In this document: in pieces, positions 35,148 to 46,629 of the stretch
How positions within the stretch are numbered: position 1 is the first letter of the stretch
How the letters are laid out: every line of letters begins with the position of its first letter
NCBI GenBank assembly: GCA_027475525.1
Contig: JAMWFC010000049.1
Location: forward strand, 5,688,947-5,752,946
Direction: 5' to 3'
From: Macrolepiota albuminosa
Lineage: Eukaryota > Basidiomycota > Agaricomycetes > Agaricales > Agaricaceae
DNA length: 64,000 bases
Notes under the pieces: model-generated
Told to the model about the DNA's origin: nothing
Database searches by the model: none
Seen by the model: the letters and a program-made list of their open reading frames with translations, nothing else
Position numbers and translations under genes: made by a program

Positions 35148-36892
35148 TCACAAGCCCACAGATGAACAAAGACAAGAACAAACAAAAACTACCGGCCCTC
35201 GCTCCCCCCCCTCCCCAGGCCAGCCTCGAAACCCCTCTCCCATCCCCTCCAGACCGTGCTCCCGCAATACTTCCTCGGCCAACTGCTCCCAGGATGGGAG
35301 AGACTCACCCTCGTCCAGAACTCTCTCAAACCAGGAGCTGGGGGCAGGCACGTTCCTCTGCCGGTGTGCTGACACCACCCGCCCCAGCAGATCGAGGCCC
35401 CGCTCTACCCTGGGAGTTGTCATCTCAGGGCGCTGCCCCTCCTGCAGCACCACGAGTGCCGCAGCCGCCCCGTCCAAGAGCAAGCGGTGCTTTCGGGCCC
35501 AGCCTGGGAATGTAAGTGGGAAGTCGAGCCCGAGGATAGGGAGACTCACTTAATGAGGCCATACAGGCCACCACCACATCCCGGCGTAGAGCCTCCGCCA
35601 ACCTCTTACTTCCCGGAAGTCCCACTCCCTGCCCAAGCCTCGCCCTCAGAGCCTCTAGTTCGACCTCCGCTTCCCCCCAGGCGACTCTGGCCTCCTCCAG
35701 GTCCCGGACCATCGCCTCCTGACCCTCCTCCAGATCCCGCCCGGCCGCCGCCTCCTCCCTCGCCCCCTCCCCGTGGCCTCCCTGCTCCCACTCCTGCAGG
35801 GCCCCGACTTTGCCAGCTTGGAGTCCCCCGGATAGGGGGGAGAATGTTGCTGGGGATAGGCGCGGGAGGGAGACCGGAGATGGGGTCTCCAGGGGCAAGC
35901 GCACCCTCTTGGAGGGCCCCAGGGAAGGGCTAGGCGACGCCCGCCATTTTCCCTTGTCTGGGCGCCCCTCACGTTGCTCCTGCCCTGGGGCGCTGGACCG
36001 GGTCACCCGGCGCGTGATCAAAACCACGGGCCGGCCCCGGCCACCCACCCAGACAACCCCCCGTCCTCCCGCCCCACCCCCAGGGGCCTCCCCTGGCACC
36101 TCCTCCTGAACCGCTGCCCCCACGACCCAGTCCTCTCCTCCACCCCCATCCTCCAGATGATCCCTCCCAACGGCCAACCCTGCTCCCGCGAGATGCAATA
36201 TGCCCTCCAGAGGGCCGAAACAGAACATCGCTTGTGATTGAGGCGACAGGCCTCGCACACAGAAGTGTCGTGCCAGGACGAGGCGGACGGGACCTTGAAC
36301 GAACACGTCACCAAGTGATGCGCGCAGTGAAGACACTAAGAAGGATTAGCCACAGGACCAGAGGTACGAAGCCACTTACCGACCTGTTGCTGATACACCA
36401 GGCGTGGGGAGGCAGGCCCTGGGGCCTCACCAGCGCCCCCTCAAAGGTCTCCTGCATCGCGCTGGCCCACTCAATGCGCTGGGTCTCTGGGACCTCGGAA
36501 ATGGCCTCCACCGCCATCCCAGAGTGATGGAAACGAGGAGCGACCAGTCTAGGGCGAGGAGAGGAAGGGGAACGGGGAGGGCGGACAGTCATGTGCGCGA
36601 AGGTCGGCGCAGGATGGCTGGAACCCGCCCCGGGAACAGACTCCAGGAGCCGGCTGGGACCCGCCTCCGGGGCAGTGGTGTTGTGTTGTTCTGAAAAAGG
36701 AAGATCAGTAGCGACAAGCGAGCGGCGTGGGAACCACTCACGTTGTTGCATGAGCACCGCCACACGCTCCTGGTCTTGGCGCTCCCGGTCTTGGTGGGCT
36801 CGGTACCACATGTCCCGGGCTTCCCAGGCCATGAGGGGCGTGACCTCGTTGGTTTGCGGGGGCGTCAGGGAATGTGTTGGCGTACGCGACAT
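35148..36892 (-). pseudogene. Antisense spliced Cys-cluster gene of G3 (one frame conflict)
   Basis: On the strand opposite to pol, four exons can be read from ATG at 36892 to the stop at 35148. Introns with GT-AG ends lie at 36691-36741, 36294-36379 and 35504-35549. Exon 1 is charged and helical (RDMWYRAHQDRERQDQE). Exon 2 is Pro/Ser-rich and ends in GLPPHAWCISNRS. Exon 3 begins with a Cys cluster (VCEACRLNHKRC, C-x2-C-x6-C), followed in another frame by a Gly/Arg-rich part and a coiled coil (EEARVAWGEAEVELEALRAR). Exon 4 ends acidic and Trp-rich. A shift between about 36120 and 36230 is needed to join the cluster to the coiled coil, so this copy may be damaged or I may have misread the splice. 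I do not recognise the family; a DNA- or RNA-binding role is only a guess. Confidence 0.55.
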
Positions 36893-37020
36893 GTTTGAAC
36901 TTGACGGTAAAATTTTTTTTTCGATATGTGGCGAGTCAGGTGCCGGATCCCACGGTTGAGCCATGGTCTGGACCACTGGCTACGCGCGCCTTGGAGGGTC
37001 TCAGCGCTAAGGGGGGGTGA

Positions 37021-37737
37021 TGTCATGACCCCTCCCCTCCGGGCCCACCCCGGGACACCCCCGGAACACCATCCGGGACCCTCCCTCCAACCCCACAGGA
37101 CACGCCCCGCCATCACGACCACCGACACCGCCATCATGCGCATCAAGGACCGCCATCAGCCGCCACCAGCCCCGATCAACGATCGGATCACGCAACTCAT
37201 TCCTGGCCATCACGCATCACGCATCACAACCCCCTCTGCACCAATTGATCACGCGCCCCACACACACGATCCAGGTATACAGTCCCTGCCCGCTACTCAA
37301 TGACTCCCGGAATCCATCCCAGACACCCCAGAACCCCGAGACCTGGTCCCGTAGTACTTATAGCGTAGTTCCCTGTTGTATTTGCCAGTCTTGATATTAC
37401 TTGGATTGTTGCGTGCCCTCTATTTGACTGGTACACATTGACTGGCACGCTTGACTGGCACGCTTGGATAATCATGTGCTCTAAGACTGGTACGCACTTC
37501 GCGACTTTAACTTACTAACTTGGTCTCGTCTTAGAACCTCCGGTTCACGACTCGACCCCCACCTGAACTCCCCAGTTACCCACCACCCAAAACCCCCGGA
37601 CTAAGTCCCCTCTCCCGGGATTCCCCTGTCCACATCTTGAACCCTGGAGTTCCAGACACCCGAGTATCCGTGGGTCAAGTCCGCATTGTAAGGGCGATTG
37701 CTTTTCCGGAAAGCCCCCGGCTCAGCGGAACCTGACA
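37021..37737 (+). repeat. 3' LTR of G3
   Basis: This 717-bp repeat is preceded by the purine tract AAGGGGGGGTGA and ends in CCTGACA, followed by ATCTA. It keeps the AGTCTTGATATTA self-primer sequence. Confidence 0.95.
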
Positions 37738-37742
37738 ATCTA

Positions 37743-38321
37743 CTTCTTCAAGAAAGCTCCAAATAGGCAATGACAGTGATCCTTTTCAGAATTTGCCAAC
37801 TCTCCACTTGATGCATTCACTTTCTTCACCTGTAATTCAATTTGAATTGAAATCCTGTCAACTGCCGTCTCCTACTCCTGTGTCTTTTACTTCAAATACC
37901 ATGTTTGGCAAATCAATTAGTGAGATTACAAATTTTTACTTATTTCTCCAACTTATTGTTATTTCAAGCTTCTCAGCCCTCTAATTCTAGCAGCCTTACT
38001 GTTTCTTCCTTGAATATACCTTCAGCTGTTCTTCTACCAAATCACTCAAACTATCAAGAATTTAAAGAATACATGCAAATTGGAGTTGAACTCATGGACA
38101 ATTTTTGCATTGCACACACTGTTCTTCAAATTTCTGATGGTGACTTGAAACATTTGCTTTATAAATGCTCATTGCCTATTCAAGGTGAAGAAGCATTATA
38201 TACTCACTACAACAAAGTTTTTTGGCAAGGTTTGCAAACCAAATCTGGTATCTGGGCTTGTTATTCTTGCTGGTGTCCTCAGCATTTTGAAAACTACTTC
38301 TATGGTCAAACTCAAGCTTGA
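37743..38321 (+). pseudogene. AT-rich gene fragment of unknown family
   Basis: With the piece at 26280-26559 this reads as a Ser-rich protein start and then, probably after an intron ending near 37965 (TTATTTCAAG), a frame to 38321. That frame contains NYQEFKEYMQIGVELMDNF and IQGEEALYTHYNKVFWQGL. I do not recognise the family. Base composition matches the Helitron downstream rather than the gypsy elements, so it may be cargo or an additional gene of that element. It could also be an unrelated AT-rich repeat. Confidence 0.4.
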
Positions 38322-40526
38322 GAATGTTGGGATTTTTGGCATCAAGATTTTTGGTGAGGCATCACATATTTTGTCTGGCATTGTGATGCACTTTTTAAAC
38401 TTGTTATCAACTTTTTACAGCTTCAACCTGGTGATCTTTCTGACCTGATATAGCTACAAGATATGGTTATTGAAGTGTGGTCCTTTTCTGATGAATCTTG
38501 AAGTTTCAAACCTTTCAATGATTGTTTATGCATACTTTTGTCTCCGCGAAGATGATCAGCTTTCTAGTGGTCCACTTCAACTAAGAGGCAAGTCACTCAT
38601 ATAATCTTGAGAAAGATAATACTTATTTGATCACTTCCAGATATCGATAGTTTCGAAGATTCTTAGTGTTTTTTTTTGCAGCAAATAATGAATAAGATTA
38701 ATGCAGTTAACAAATTGTACTCAGTCGAATATTAAATCCCTGCGCATGAAAGTACTTTTTACATCACGTGTATAATTTTTCTGCGATTCATCCATGGCTC
38801 TGACAACAGCCACCTTAGATCAAGGCAATCTTAGATGAACAGCACCAGGAACCTTTTCTCTCAATATTCAAAGGCCTCATCTAAGACTCTTATGTTGTTG
38901 CCTGGAGAGTTCTTGAAATATGCTGCTGGGCAAGACTGTGGTTGGATCCCAAAGTTAAAAGACATTACAAATCAATATGTTTAACAAAACCCCTCTGCAG
39001 CTCGTCGCGTAGAAATGTCTGAATCAAAGTTTTAGCGCATATCGATCGCCAAAGCGATCACTTTTTCTTTTTCTGTATTTTCTTGAGGTGTAATTTCTCG
39101 AGGCAGCGGCATAGCGACGGCTAAACAGTAGTATGTACTGAAGTGTAACTGAAAATAGATAATTGTTATCAGGGAGAGGTGGGAGGGTGCGTGAAAAACG
39201 AGGTAACTAAACATATCAATTTCTAATACCAAAAATGAAAGAATTAGATTGACAAAACGATGTCTATACTGATCTTTTCTTACTGCTGTAACGAAAATGC
39301 CCGTAAGGACAATCTATATATTATGGGACAACCCGTGTGAACTTGACCTTTTTTTGACACTGCTAACCTAAGATTTGTCAGAATATCAAAATTTTAGCTA
39401 ATCTTTGTCAGCAGCTTATCAAATAAGCTGACTTTGAATCTGTGGCTGTGCAATTTTCGGAGTCCATCAAATCCATCAAACTATTCGTTGATTATCTACA
39501 TCTTTCATCACTGTCTTCCTTTCAACAAACACACTATACTCTTGCTCTATTCTGTAAGGATGCTTACTGATCTTTGATGATGTGTACTTTCTGATAACTT
39601 TTAAAGGTTTTTGTTGCTCATTTTTGTTGTGTATGGATTTTCTATTAAATATGTGGCTGATCTGAAATTGATAAGCTGAAAACACTTTCAGATTCACCTA
39701 TCTATTCTGTCAGGACTGTTTTTTTGGAGGTTTACTGGCTTTTTGACTTGAAAGTATGCATTTTGAATAGGATTGTATAGCTGATCTTTATAATTTTAGA
39801 ATTTAAATTTATATTCAAAAAATTGCTGAGAAATATATATTTTTTGGAGGAGATTTTGTAAGTATGATTAGTGTTCTACTTGATTTATAATTTTTAATAA
39901 CTTTTCAAGATTTTTGCTTCTTACTTTTATCTGAAGATTTACTGGCTTTTTGAATTGAAAGTGAGTATTTAATAATTGATCTTTATAAATATTCATTAAT
40001 TAAGCCTTTTATTTGAGAAATTGCTAACTTTTTTTTATTGAACTGTTGAAAAGTAGGTATTTATCATTTTTCTTCATAACTGATATTCATAGTTTTATAG
40101 TAATCTTCTTATTTTCCAAGTTTCAATTTGAAAATTCTCTTTTTTCAACATCTTTAAGGTTTTTTTTTGCTTTAAAAGTATGCATTTATATTTATATATA
40201 TACAAACTGATATTCAGTGTTTTTCAGTCAATTTTTTTTGGCTAAAAATTATATTTTCAATTGTTAAGCTTTATTTTTTTTAAAGTATGTATGAATTTTT
40301 ATTATATTCAATTTCTATTCTAATGTTAATATATAGAATATCACATCATTTTTATAACTGCTATTTTTTTAATATATTTGTAAATTGCTTAGTAAGTAGC
40401 ATTTTTATATTCTTTTAAATATATATTTAATCTATATTATTAGACACAATCATATAAGTTTCTTCTTTTTTGCTTTTTAAATTTCTATATTAAAAATTAA
40501 ATTTAGGTCATCTTCTACCAATTAAA
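38322..40526. other. AT-rich non-coding DNA upstream of the Helitron transposase
   Basis: Long T-rich and A-rich runs are present, with no open frame worth calling. Degenerate internal repeats are visible: TTTACTGGCTTTTTGA occurs near 39730 and again near 39947, each followed by TTGAAAGT and by TGATCTTTATAA further on. It may be the leader, introns or 5' region of the Helitron. I could not find a Helitron-type 5' terminus. Confidence 0.45.
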
Positions 40527-42274
40527 AACGAGTTCCTACTACTCCTGAAAGTCAAAGACAGCAATCTCGCACTCAGAGTCGACTTCAGCAACTTCAAATG
40601 ACTGATCCTGATGATCGTCGTGCAAATAGAAGTAACAGATCTCTAAATAGTAGTGCTATATCTATAGCACCTCTTTATTTTGAGCCAATTGCACAAAATA
40701 ATCGTGCTTCTAATTCTGTAGTTACTGCTTCTGAAACTTCTGAGAGGCTTTATATTCCTATTAGACAGCCTGCTGCTGTCAATGATCCTTTTTCCTTTAA
40801 TATACCTGAGACTCATTTACCTGAGGGTTGGGATGCTCCTTTGCAGAACCCTATTCCTCAATATGTGCCATCTGCACCTGTACCTTTAAGAAACAGAAGA
40901 CAAAGACAAATTAATTAACCTGCTCAGTCTACATCTACATCTATTCCTCATGCTCCTATTGCAAATATTCCATCTGCTAAGCAATCTTTTAATGCTGCCT
41001 CTACATCTTCTTCAAGACTTAGAGGTCCATTACATGATATATTCAGTGGACATGCAGATCCTGCACTTAATAATTTAACACGAGGAGATATTGCATATAG
41101 AGAGATGGCATCTAATCATGAACAAAGACTGAATTATTTTTATGAGCAAGAAAGTCAAAGAAATGCTGCTGAGCGACAGCAAGCACTTCTTGCATTATCA
41201 CAACAACAAAGGATGAGACATGTTGCAGCACAACAACAAGCATTAGCTGTTGCACAAGAGCAAGAAAGACAGAGAATTGTAGCTAATTTACAAGAACAAG
41301 AAAGATTAAGACAAGATGAAATACAAAGACAGGCTCAAAATGCTGCTATAGCTGAGTTGAGAGCTCAACAAGCAAATATGAATTATGATCCAGAATATGG
41401 ACCTTTGAATGAAGTTGTAGCTCAAAGAATCTTGCATTTTTGGGAACATGAACATGCAGCTGAATTAGAAGAAAATGTTAATGATGTTAATGATCATGAT
41501 CAGCAAAATCTTGCTTTTCAAGAAGATATTGAGTTGATAAATATTCAAGCAGCTTGGAATCAATTGATGCAAAATTCTCTTGAATACTTTGAAGAATCTA
41601 TGCAAAATATAAATGATTTGGAAGAACAAAATTTAAATAATCACAATCCTGCAATGCATATACCAGAAGAACAAAATATATTACAAGAAGTTGAAGTTGA
41701 AAATCAACCAGTTCAAAGACCAAATCGTCGAGGTTAACAAAGAAATGCTTTGCTTCTACAAGGAAGACAACCTTATATAAATGAACCTGAAAAGCATACT
41801 ATTGGATCTATGAATATTTCATGCCCACACTGTCAAGCTTTACATTTTGATTCTGAAAAACTTAGTAAATCTACTCGAAATAATCCAAAATTTGGCATAT
41901 GTTGCTTACAAGGTCAAATTGTTTTACCCAAATTAAAAAATGCTCCACATGAACTTCTTGATTTGTTACATGGCCATCATCTTCTTTCTCAATCTTTTAA
42001 AGCACATATTTGTCAATATAATGCAGCATTTGCATTTACTTCTTTAGGTGTAAAAATTGATCATGCTATTACAAATGCTCCAGGCCCATATAGTTTTTGA
42101 ATTAATGGAGAACTTCATCATCTTACAGGCGCTTTACTTTCTACTAAAGATCATAATCCTATATATGCACAATTATACTTTTATGATCATAATGAACAAT
42201 TAGCTTTACGACAATGTAATAATCCTAGATTACATCCAGCAATTGTAGCAATTTTGCAAGATATGATTTGGCGT
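40527..42274 (+). pseudogene. Helitron Rep-helicase, N-terminal part (interrupted by G4)
   Basis: One frame, broken by stops at 40916, 41735 and 42098, encodes the amino-terminal part of a Helitron transposase. The first 70 residues or so are Ser/Arg/Gln-rich. A long Gln/Glu/Ala-rich coiled coil follows (41105-41500; AVAQEQERQRIVANLQEQER), then an acidic Asn-rich stretch. A zinc-finger-like motif (CPHCQALHFDSEKLS...CC) lies at about 41820-41920 and the start of the Helitron-like N-domain (HAITNAPGPYSF) near 42060. The stop at 42098 sits where FRING is expected, so Arg to TGA. The frame ends DMIWR at the G4 insertion and resumes with VNPYIGLYK at 55959 in phase. Confidence 0.88.
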
Positions 42275-43131
42275 TGATGATGCCAACTGTGGTTGGGTGC
42301 GCTAGACGTATACGCAGTACAACGCCGTCTCCAGCGCTTGGCGTACGTAGTTGTGAGGAGTCCTGACAGGGTCCCGGTGTGCTCGAGTGGAGGTAGTAAA
42401 ATGATGCGCTAGATTGTAGCGCTTCAGGGGCTACCTGGCAGACGGTAAGCGTCGTGGTTTAGGCAAAGATATTGGAGAAAAGACAAGTAGCGCAGCGTAT
42501 TGTGCCCGTAAGTGGCACCGTAAACGATGAAGACGAGATAGACAAAGCTAGCGCCGGACTTAGTGACGAAGTCGGAGGAGGCTAGCGCGAGTTGGACGCT
42601 AAGTGTAACTGTGTGTTCGAGGGGTTACGATTTGTTGTTATATACATGTAAAGTAGCTATTTTATATACTATGCGCTACCGTGTTTGCCAAGATACGAGC
42701 CCATCTGCGGCGCTACCTCCTAGCGCCTCTCCTCGTGGTTTCCTCTAACGGCGACCTGTCAACGGCGACCTTTTGCACATGGCTGACGGCGACCAACGGC
42801 GTTATGACCCACGGCGACCAGCGGCGACTCTATATTGACTTAGAATTGTACGAGTCTGCTCACTTTTACTATATCTCCGATTGGCCAGGCTGTTCCAGGG
42901 TATGGTTGGAAAATCCTCGACAGATGCCGTGAGCGCTAATGTCAGCGCTACTCATTGTATTAGTTCCTGGCAGGTCCAGATGTCGGATTTAAGTATATCC
43001 AGTGCCGCCGTCATTGATCCTTTTAGACTTCTGATTGAAGTTCCTTGTCAAATGGCAGCGCCTGCTGCTGGCTCCTTTTGGAAGTGATCGGGGTTTAGTT
43101 AGAGTCCTCTCCTGCCGTTGTGTTAGCGCTA
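42275..43131 (-). repeat. 3' LTR of G4, lacking the start of U3
   Basis: On the + strand this repeat starts TGATGATGCCAACTG and matches the right LTR up to GTGTTAGCGCTAT at about 43131. There the match stops. The right LTR continues for about 214 bp to its TGAT start, and this copy does not. The missing piece would hold the U3 start and polypurine tract, so an internal deletion is likely. Confidence 0.85.
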
Positions 43132-43212
43132 TTTGTATGTCGTAAGTGTTTTCTTTCAAGATTGCTTGTCTCTAGCGCCTGATCGAGCCCTCCTTAGGCG
43201 CCCAACCAAACT

Positions 43213-45560
43213 ATGTTTACCGACGCAGAGCTTCGTGATCTGTTGCGCCTTCGTCGTGACACTACCGTTATTGATACCGGCCTCCTGGCTGGTGTCCAAG
43301 TACTCGGCGCTAAGAAGAAGGTTACAGTGGCACCCGTGGAGCGCCGCGCTTTTAGGGCGAAGATTGGTGCGGTAAGTGCTTGTTCGTCCCTGAAAGGTTA
43401 ATGACGTCACTAAATTCTTTCCCAGTGCGATAAATGCTGGTCTGAAAACAATCCCGAGGGTTGCTGGTTTCCTACTGCTTCTCTTCCCTGCTACCGCTGC
43501 GATGCGTTGAAACGGGGCTGTGCCTTCAATGGGATTCGTACTCGCGAACGTGGTAGGGACGCTATCATGCAGCGCAATTACGAGCACGCCGTCCTAGTTC
43601 GTAACGCCCGGGCCTTTGTGCTGCAGCAACGCGACCTGGCCGCTACTCGTCAGCCCACTGTGATTAGTGCTGCAAGTCTAGCGCTTCCCATCACCCAAGA
43701 TGGTACCACCGTGGCGGCCCCCTTTGCCCGCTCTCCCTGTCGTCCCGTCCCTTCGAAACTGTCACGACCCCTCCCCTCCGGGCCCACCCCGGGACACCCC
43801 CGGAACACCCTCCGGGACCCTCCCTCCGACCCCACAGGACACGCCCCGCCATCACGACCGCCAACACCGCCATCACGCGCATCAAGGACCGCCATCAGCC
43901 GTCACCAGCCCCGATCAACGATCAGATCACGCAACCCGTGCTGGCCATCACGCATCACGCATCACAGCTCCATCCGCGCCAATTGATTGCGTGCCCCACA
44001 CGCGCGATCCCGGTATACAGCCCCTGCCGCTACTCAATGACCCCCGGAACCCATCCCAGACATCCCGGAACCCCCGAGACCCGGTCCCGTAGTACTTATA
44101 GCGTAGTTCCTTGTTGTATTCGCCAGTCTTGATATTACATACTTTGCATAACTGTTACTTTGGATATTGCGTGCCCTCTTGTTTGACTGGTACGCCTCGT
44201 TTGGTACGCTTCGACTAGCACGCCTTAGTATTCGCGTGCTCTAAGCTTTGGTACGCACTTCGCGACTCTTAAGTTACTAACTTGGTCTCGTCTTAGAACC
44301 TCCGGTTCACGACTCGACCCCCTCTAACCCCAGTTACCTCCAACCCAAAACCCCCAGACTCTAGTCCCCTATCCCGGGATTACCCCTGTCCTCGTCTTGA
44401 ACCCCGGAGTCCTAGCCCCGGAGTTCCAGACACCCGAGTATCCATAGATCAAGTCCGCATCGTAAGGGCGTCGCTTTCCCAGAAAGCCCCCGATTCAGCG
44501 GAACCTGACAGAAACGTAAGCCCATTGTCACCTCCCCTAGCAAGAGTCCCAGTAAGCGCTGGGAGCTAGCGCCTGCTACTCCCGTTGTCTTGTCTTCTAC
44601 TGAGTCGTCTACTGATGAGGGCGAGGATACCGAGAGGGATGCTGAGGGCAAGGATGACGATGAGGCTGGGCCTGTAGTCGACACCGATGCGCTATTGGCG
44701 GTACGTGCTCTTCTGCTTCGCATTACTCCCTCTATCGCTGCTAACCCTTATCAGAGCGGCCCCAGTGGTAATCGGTGCGTAATGTTTGTGTTTTCCTATT
44801 TAGATTGCGCTAACCTCTTTGTCGCCAGGTCCCCTACTCCTTTGCTTCCGGTCGTCGTGGATATCCCGTCCGCCGAGGATGTCGTGATGTCTGTTGCCGG
44901 CGCTACCCCTGCTCCCGAGCCTGTCGCGGCTAGCGCCTCCCCCGTCGCCCTTCCTATTACACCATCTCTTACCTCTCCTCGTAGCCTCTCTTCTTTCCCC
45001 AGTACTCGCGAGTCCTCTACCGCGCCTGAGTCCGAAGGGACCCTAGTAGCTCAGGGCAAGCGCCGCCACCGCTGGAGGTACTTGCCTTCCTATAGCATCT
45101 GCCTTTCTTCCGCTAGGGCCATGTCCCCAGGTGATGAGCGCCATGAATGGACCCCCCGTGCTCCCGTAACCGTTCGAGTAAGTCTGCATTTCCTAGTTAG
45201 TTCGCCTCTCCGCTGACCTCCGCTAAGTTCGATCCTTTTTGGACTCCTCCCCCTGCCATGCGCGTTTCCGGCGACGCCTATCCCTGGCTTGGGGATGAGT
45301 TCTCTTATCCTGTCACTCCCCTTCGTCCTGCCGCCGATCTCCATCAACAACTTTGCCAGATCGAGGATGCGACCGACGTCGTTGGTAGCGAACTCACCCT
45401 CCTCCGTCCTCGTGTCTCCACCTTAGCGCGCCGTGAGCTCCTCCTGCTTGAGCTCCATGACGACATCACTGATGCGCTTGAGTGGCAAGCGAGTAACGCC
45501 ATTCAAGACGGGGACTTGCTTCCATTGGGTGATCCCGCTCCCTCCGCGTCTGATGCGTAG
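43213..45560 (+). CDS. Antisense six-exon Cys-cluster gene of G4
   Basis: This gene is opposite in direction to G4 pol. Exons run from ATG 43213 to TAG 45558-45560, with GT-AG introns at 43372-43425, 44701-44754, 44775-44828, 45078-45116 and 45178-45227. Exon 2 is split by a solo LTR (43760-44510, duplication GAAAC); removing LTR and duplication restores the frame exactly. Without the LTR I find no stop or frameshift. Exon 2 opens with a six-Cys cluster: CDKC, eight residues, C, eight residues, CYRCDALKRGC. An Arg-rich helix (RTRERGRDAIMQR), a Pro/Ser-rich and acidic middle, and a Leu-rich coiled coil (ARRELLLLELHDDITDALEW) follow. The cluster recalls small zinc-binding folds. The function is unknown; nucleic-acid binding or control of the element are guesses. 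Its promoter would be near the 3' LTR. Confidence 0.7.
43760..44510 (+). repeat. Solo LTR of the G3 family inside the G4 antisense gene
   Basis: A 751-bp LTR starting TGTCACGACC and ending CCTGACA is flanked by GAAAC on both sides (43755-43759 and 44511-44515). It interrupts exon 2 of the antisense gene. It keeps the AGTCTTGATATTA motif. Confidence 0.94.
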
Positions 45561-46629
45561 TCGCCGGCCCATAGCGCTTTGAATTTTTGTGGACTTTGAA
45601 AATTTTGATACGTAGTCTGTGATAGCCATACTAAAAATAAACGCTTCCTTCCCCTTGTTTCGAAATCGTCAGTTTGTAAGTAATCAAAATATAAAGTAAG
45701 AAAAAGGGGAAACGCTCAGTAAATCATCATGGCATAAAAACCCCTATTACCAGCACGACCCAATAGCCAATATCGCGCCAGCCTAGGAAGAAATAGGTAT
45801 CGTCTGTAGAAAAATAAGTCGATTCATGCAAGAAGTTTTAATGTATAAGAAATAGAGTGCCACTGATCGCTTGTGGTTATTCGGTGATGGTGGCTATAAG
45901 CGCTAGATCTTGAAGGTTAATTCCCTCTTTGTGCGACCTAAAATGGTTTCCAGCGCATCCTATTGGTTCGTGTCTGCGTCAGGGTCCAAGCCCCTTGAGA
46001 AGTGCCCTCCCACGCTGTCGCTAGTTGAAACACCGTCCTAGTCCTATAAATTGCCCATGCCTCGACAGCATCTCATCAGTCTTCGCGATGGAAAGCCCAA
46101 CCGGCATCGTGTGGACTGCCCGTTGTGATCGTGCTCACATCGTAATTGATCCCCCCACTTTCCTGGAATGCGCTTCCAAATCAAGCAAATCGCGACCAAG
46201 GAAACAAAAGAACGTCTTGAGCTGCTGCTGGAGGAAAGTCACTACCTGGTTTGTCATTTTATTACCTCTTTTCTTCCTTCTAACGCGTCGCTTCGCTAGG
46301 TGCCTCGCTCGTCTACTGGTGGCCGGCTTTTTCGTAGTCCTGCTGAAGGCTGGAGGCCTCCCAGGCCTCTCCTTCTGCCCAGGCCTTGATGCTTGTCCGT
46401 CTCCCATGTTGTTTATGTAAGTCGGCTCCTTCTTTTCCGTGGCGCCACCGGGCTGACAGATTTTGGCTAGTTGATTTCTTTTTGTCGTAGTTATATGAAA
46501 TGCATCACTGCCTTCCCCCCCCCTCATGATTGTTTTGCGCATGTAAGAGTTCCCAAGTATCTGCGACCCTGCACGTAGCTTGAGGTATTTTATGGGTTCT
46601 GGCGCTGTTAACCCAGTTAGCATCATATC
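45561..46629. other. Interval between the two antisense genes of G4
   Basis: No convincing gene is present. Weak candidate exons exist on the + strand near 46057-46260, with a GTTTGT...GCTAG intron-like stretch near 46249-46299 and GTAAGT near 46418, but the frames do not join cleanly. It could be a third, decayed accessory gene. Confidence 0.35.

Larger units (their letters stand above)
26560..37737 (+). mobile_element. Complete Ty3/gypsy chromovirus G3
   Basis: G3 has LTRs at 26560-27286 and 37021-37737, both starting TGTCATGACC and ending CCTGACA. A perfect ATCTA target duplication lies at 26555-26559 and 37738-37742. In between are gag, two protease-like domains, reverse transcriptase, RNase H, integrase, a chromodomain, an antisense spliced gene (35148-36892) and a polypurine tract AAGGGGGGGTGA at 37009-37020. 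A solo LTR of the same family sits inverted inside gag. The LTRs differ at several bases and by a short indel, so this is an older insertion. Confidence 0.95.

Noticed and set aside
35425..36336. The long Gly/Arg-rich frame alone as a complete gene
   Set aside because: It begins mid-exon and lacks the Cys cluster, which is read in another frame; I treat it as exon 3 of the antisense gene with a frame conflict.
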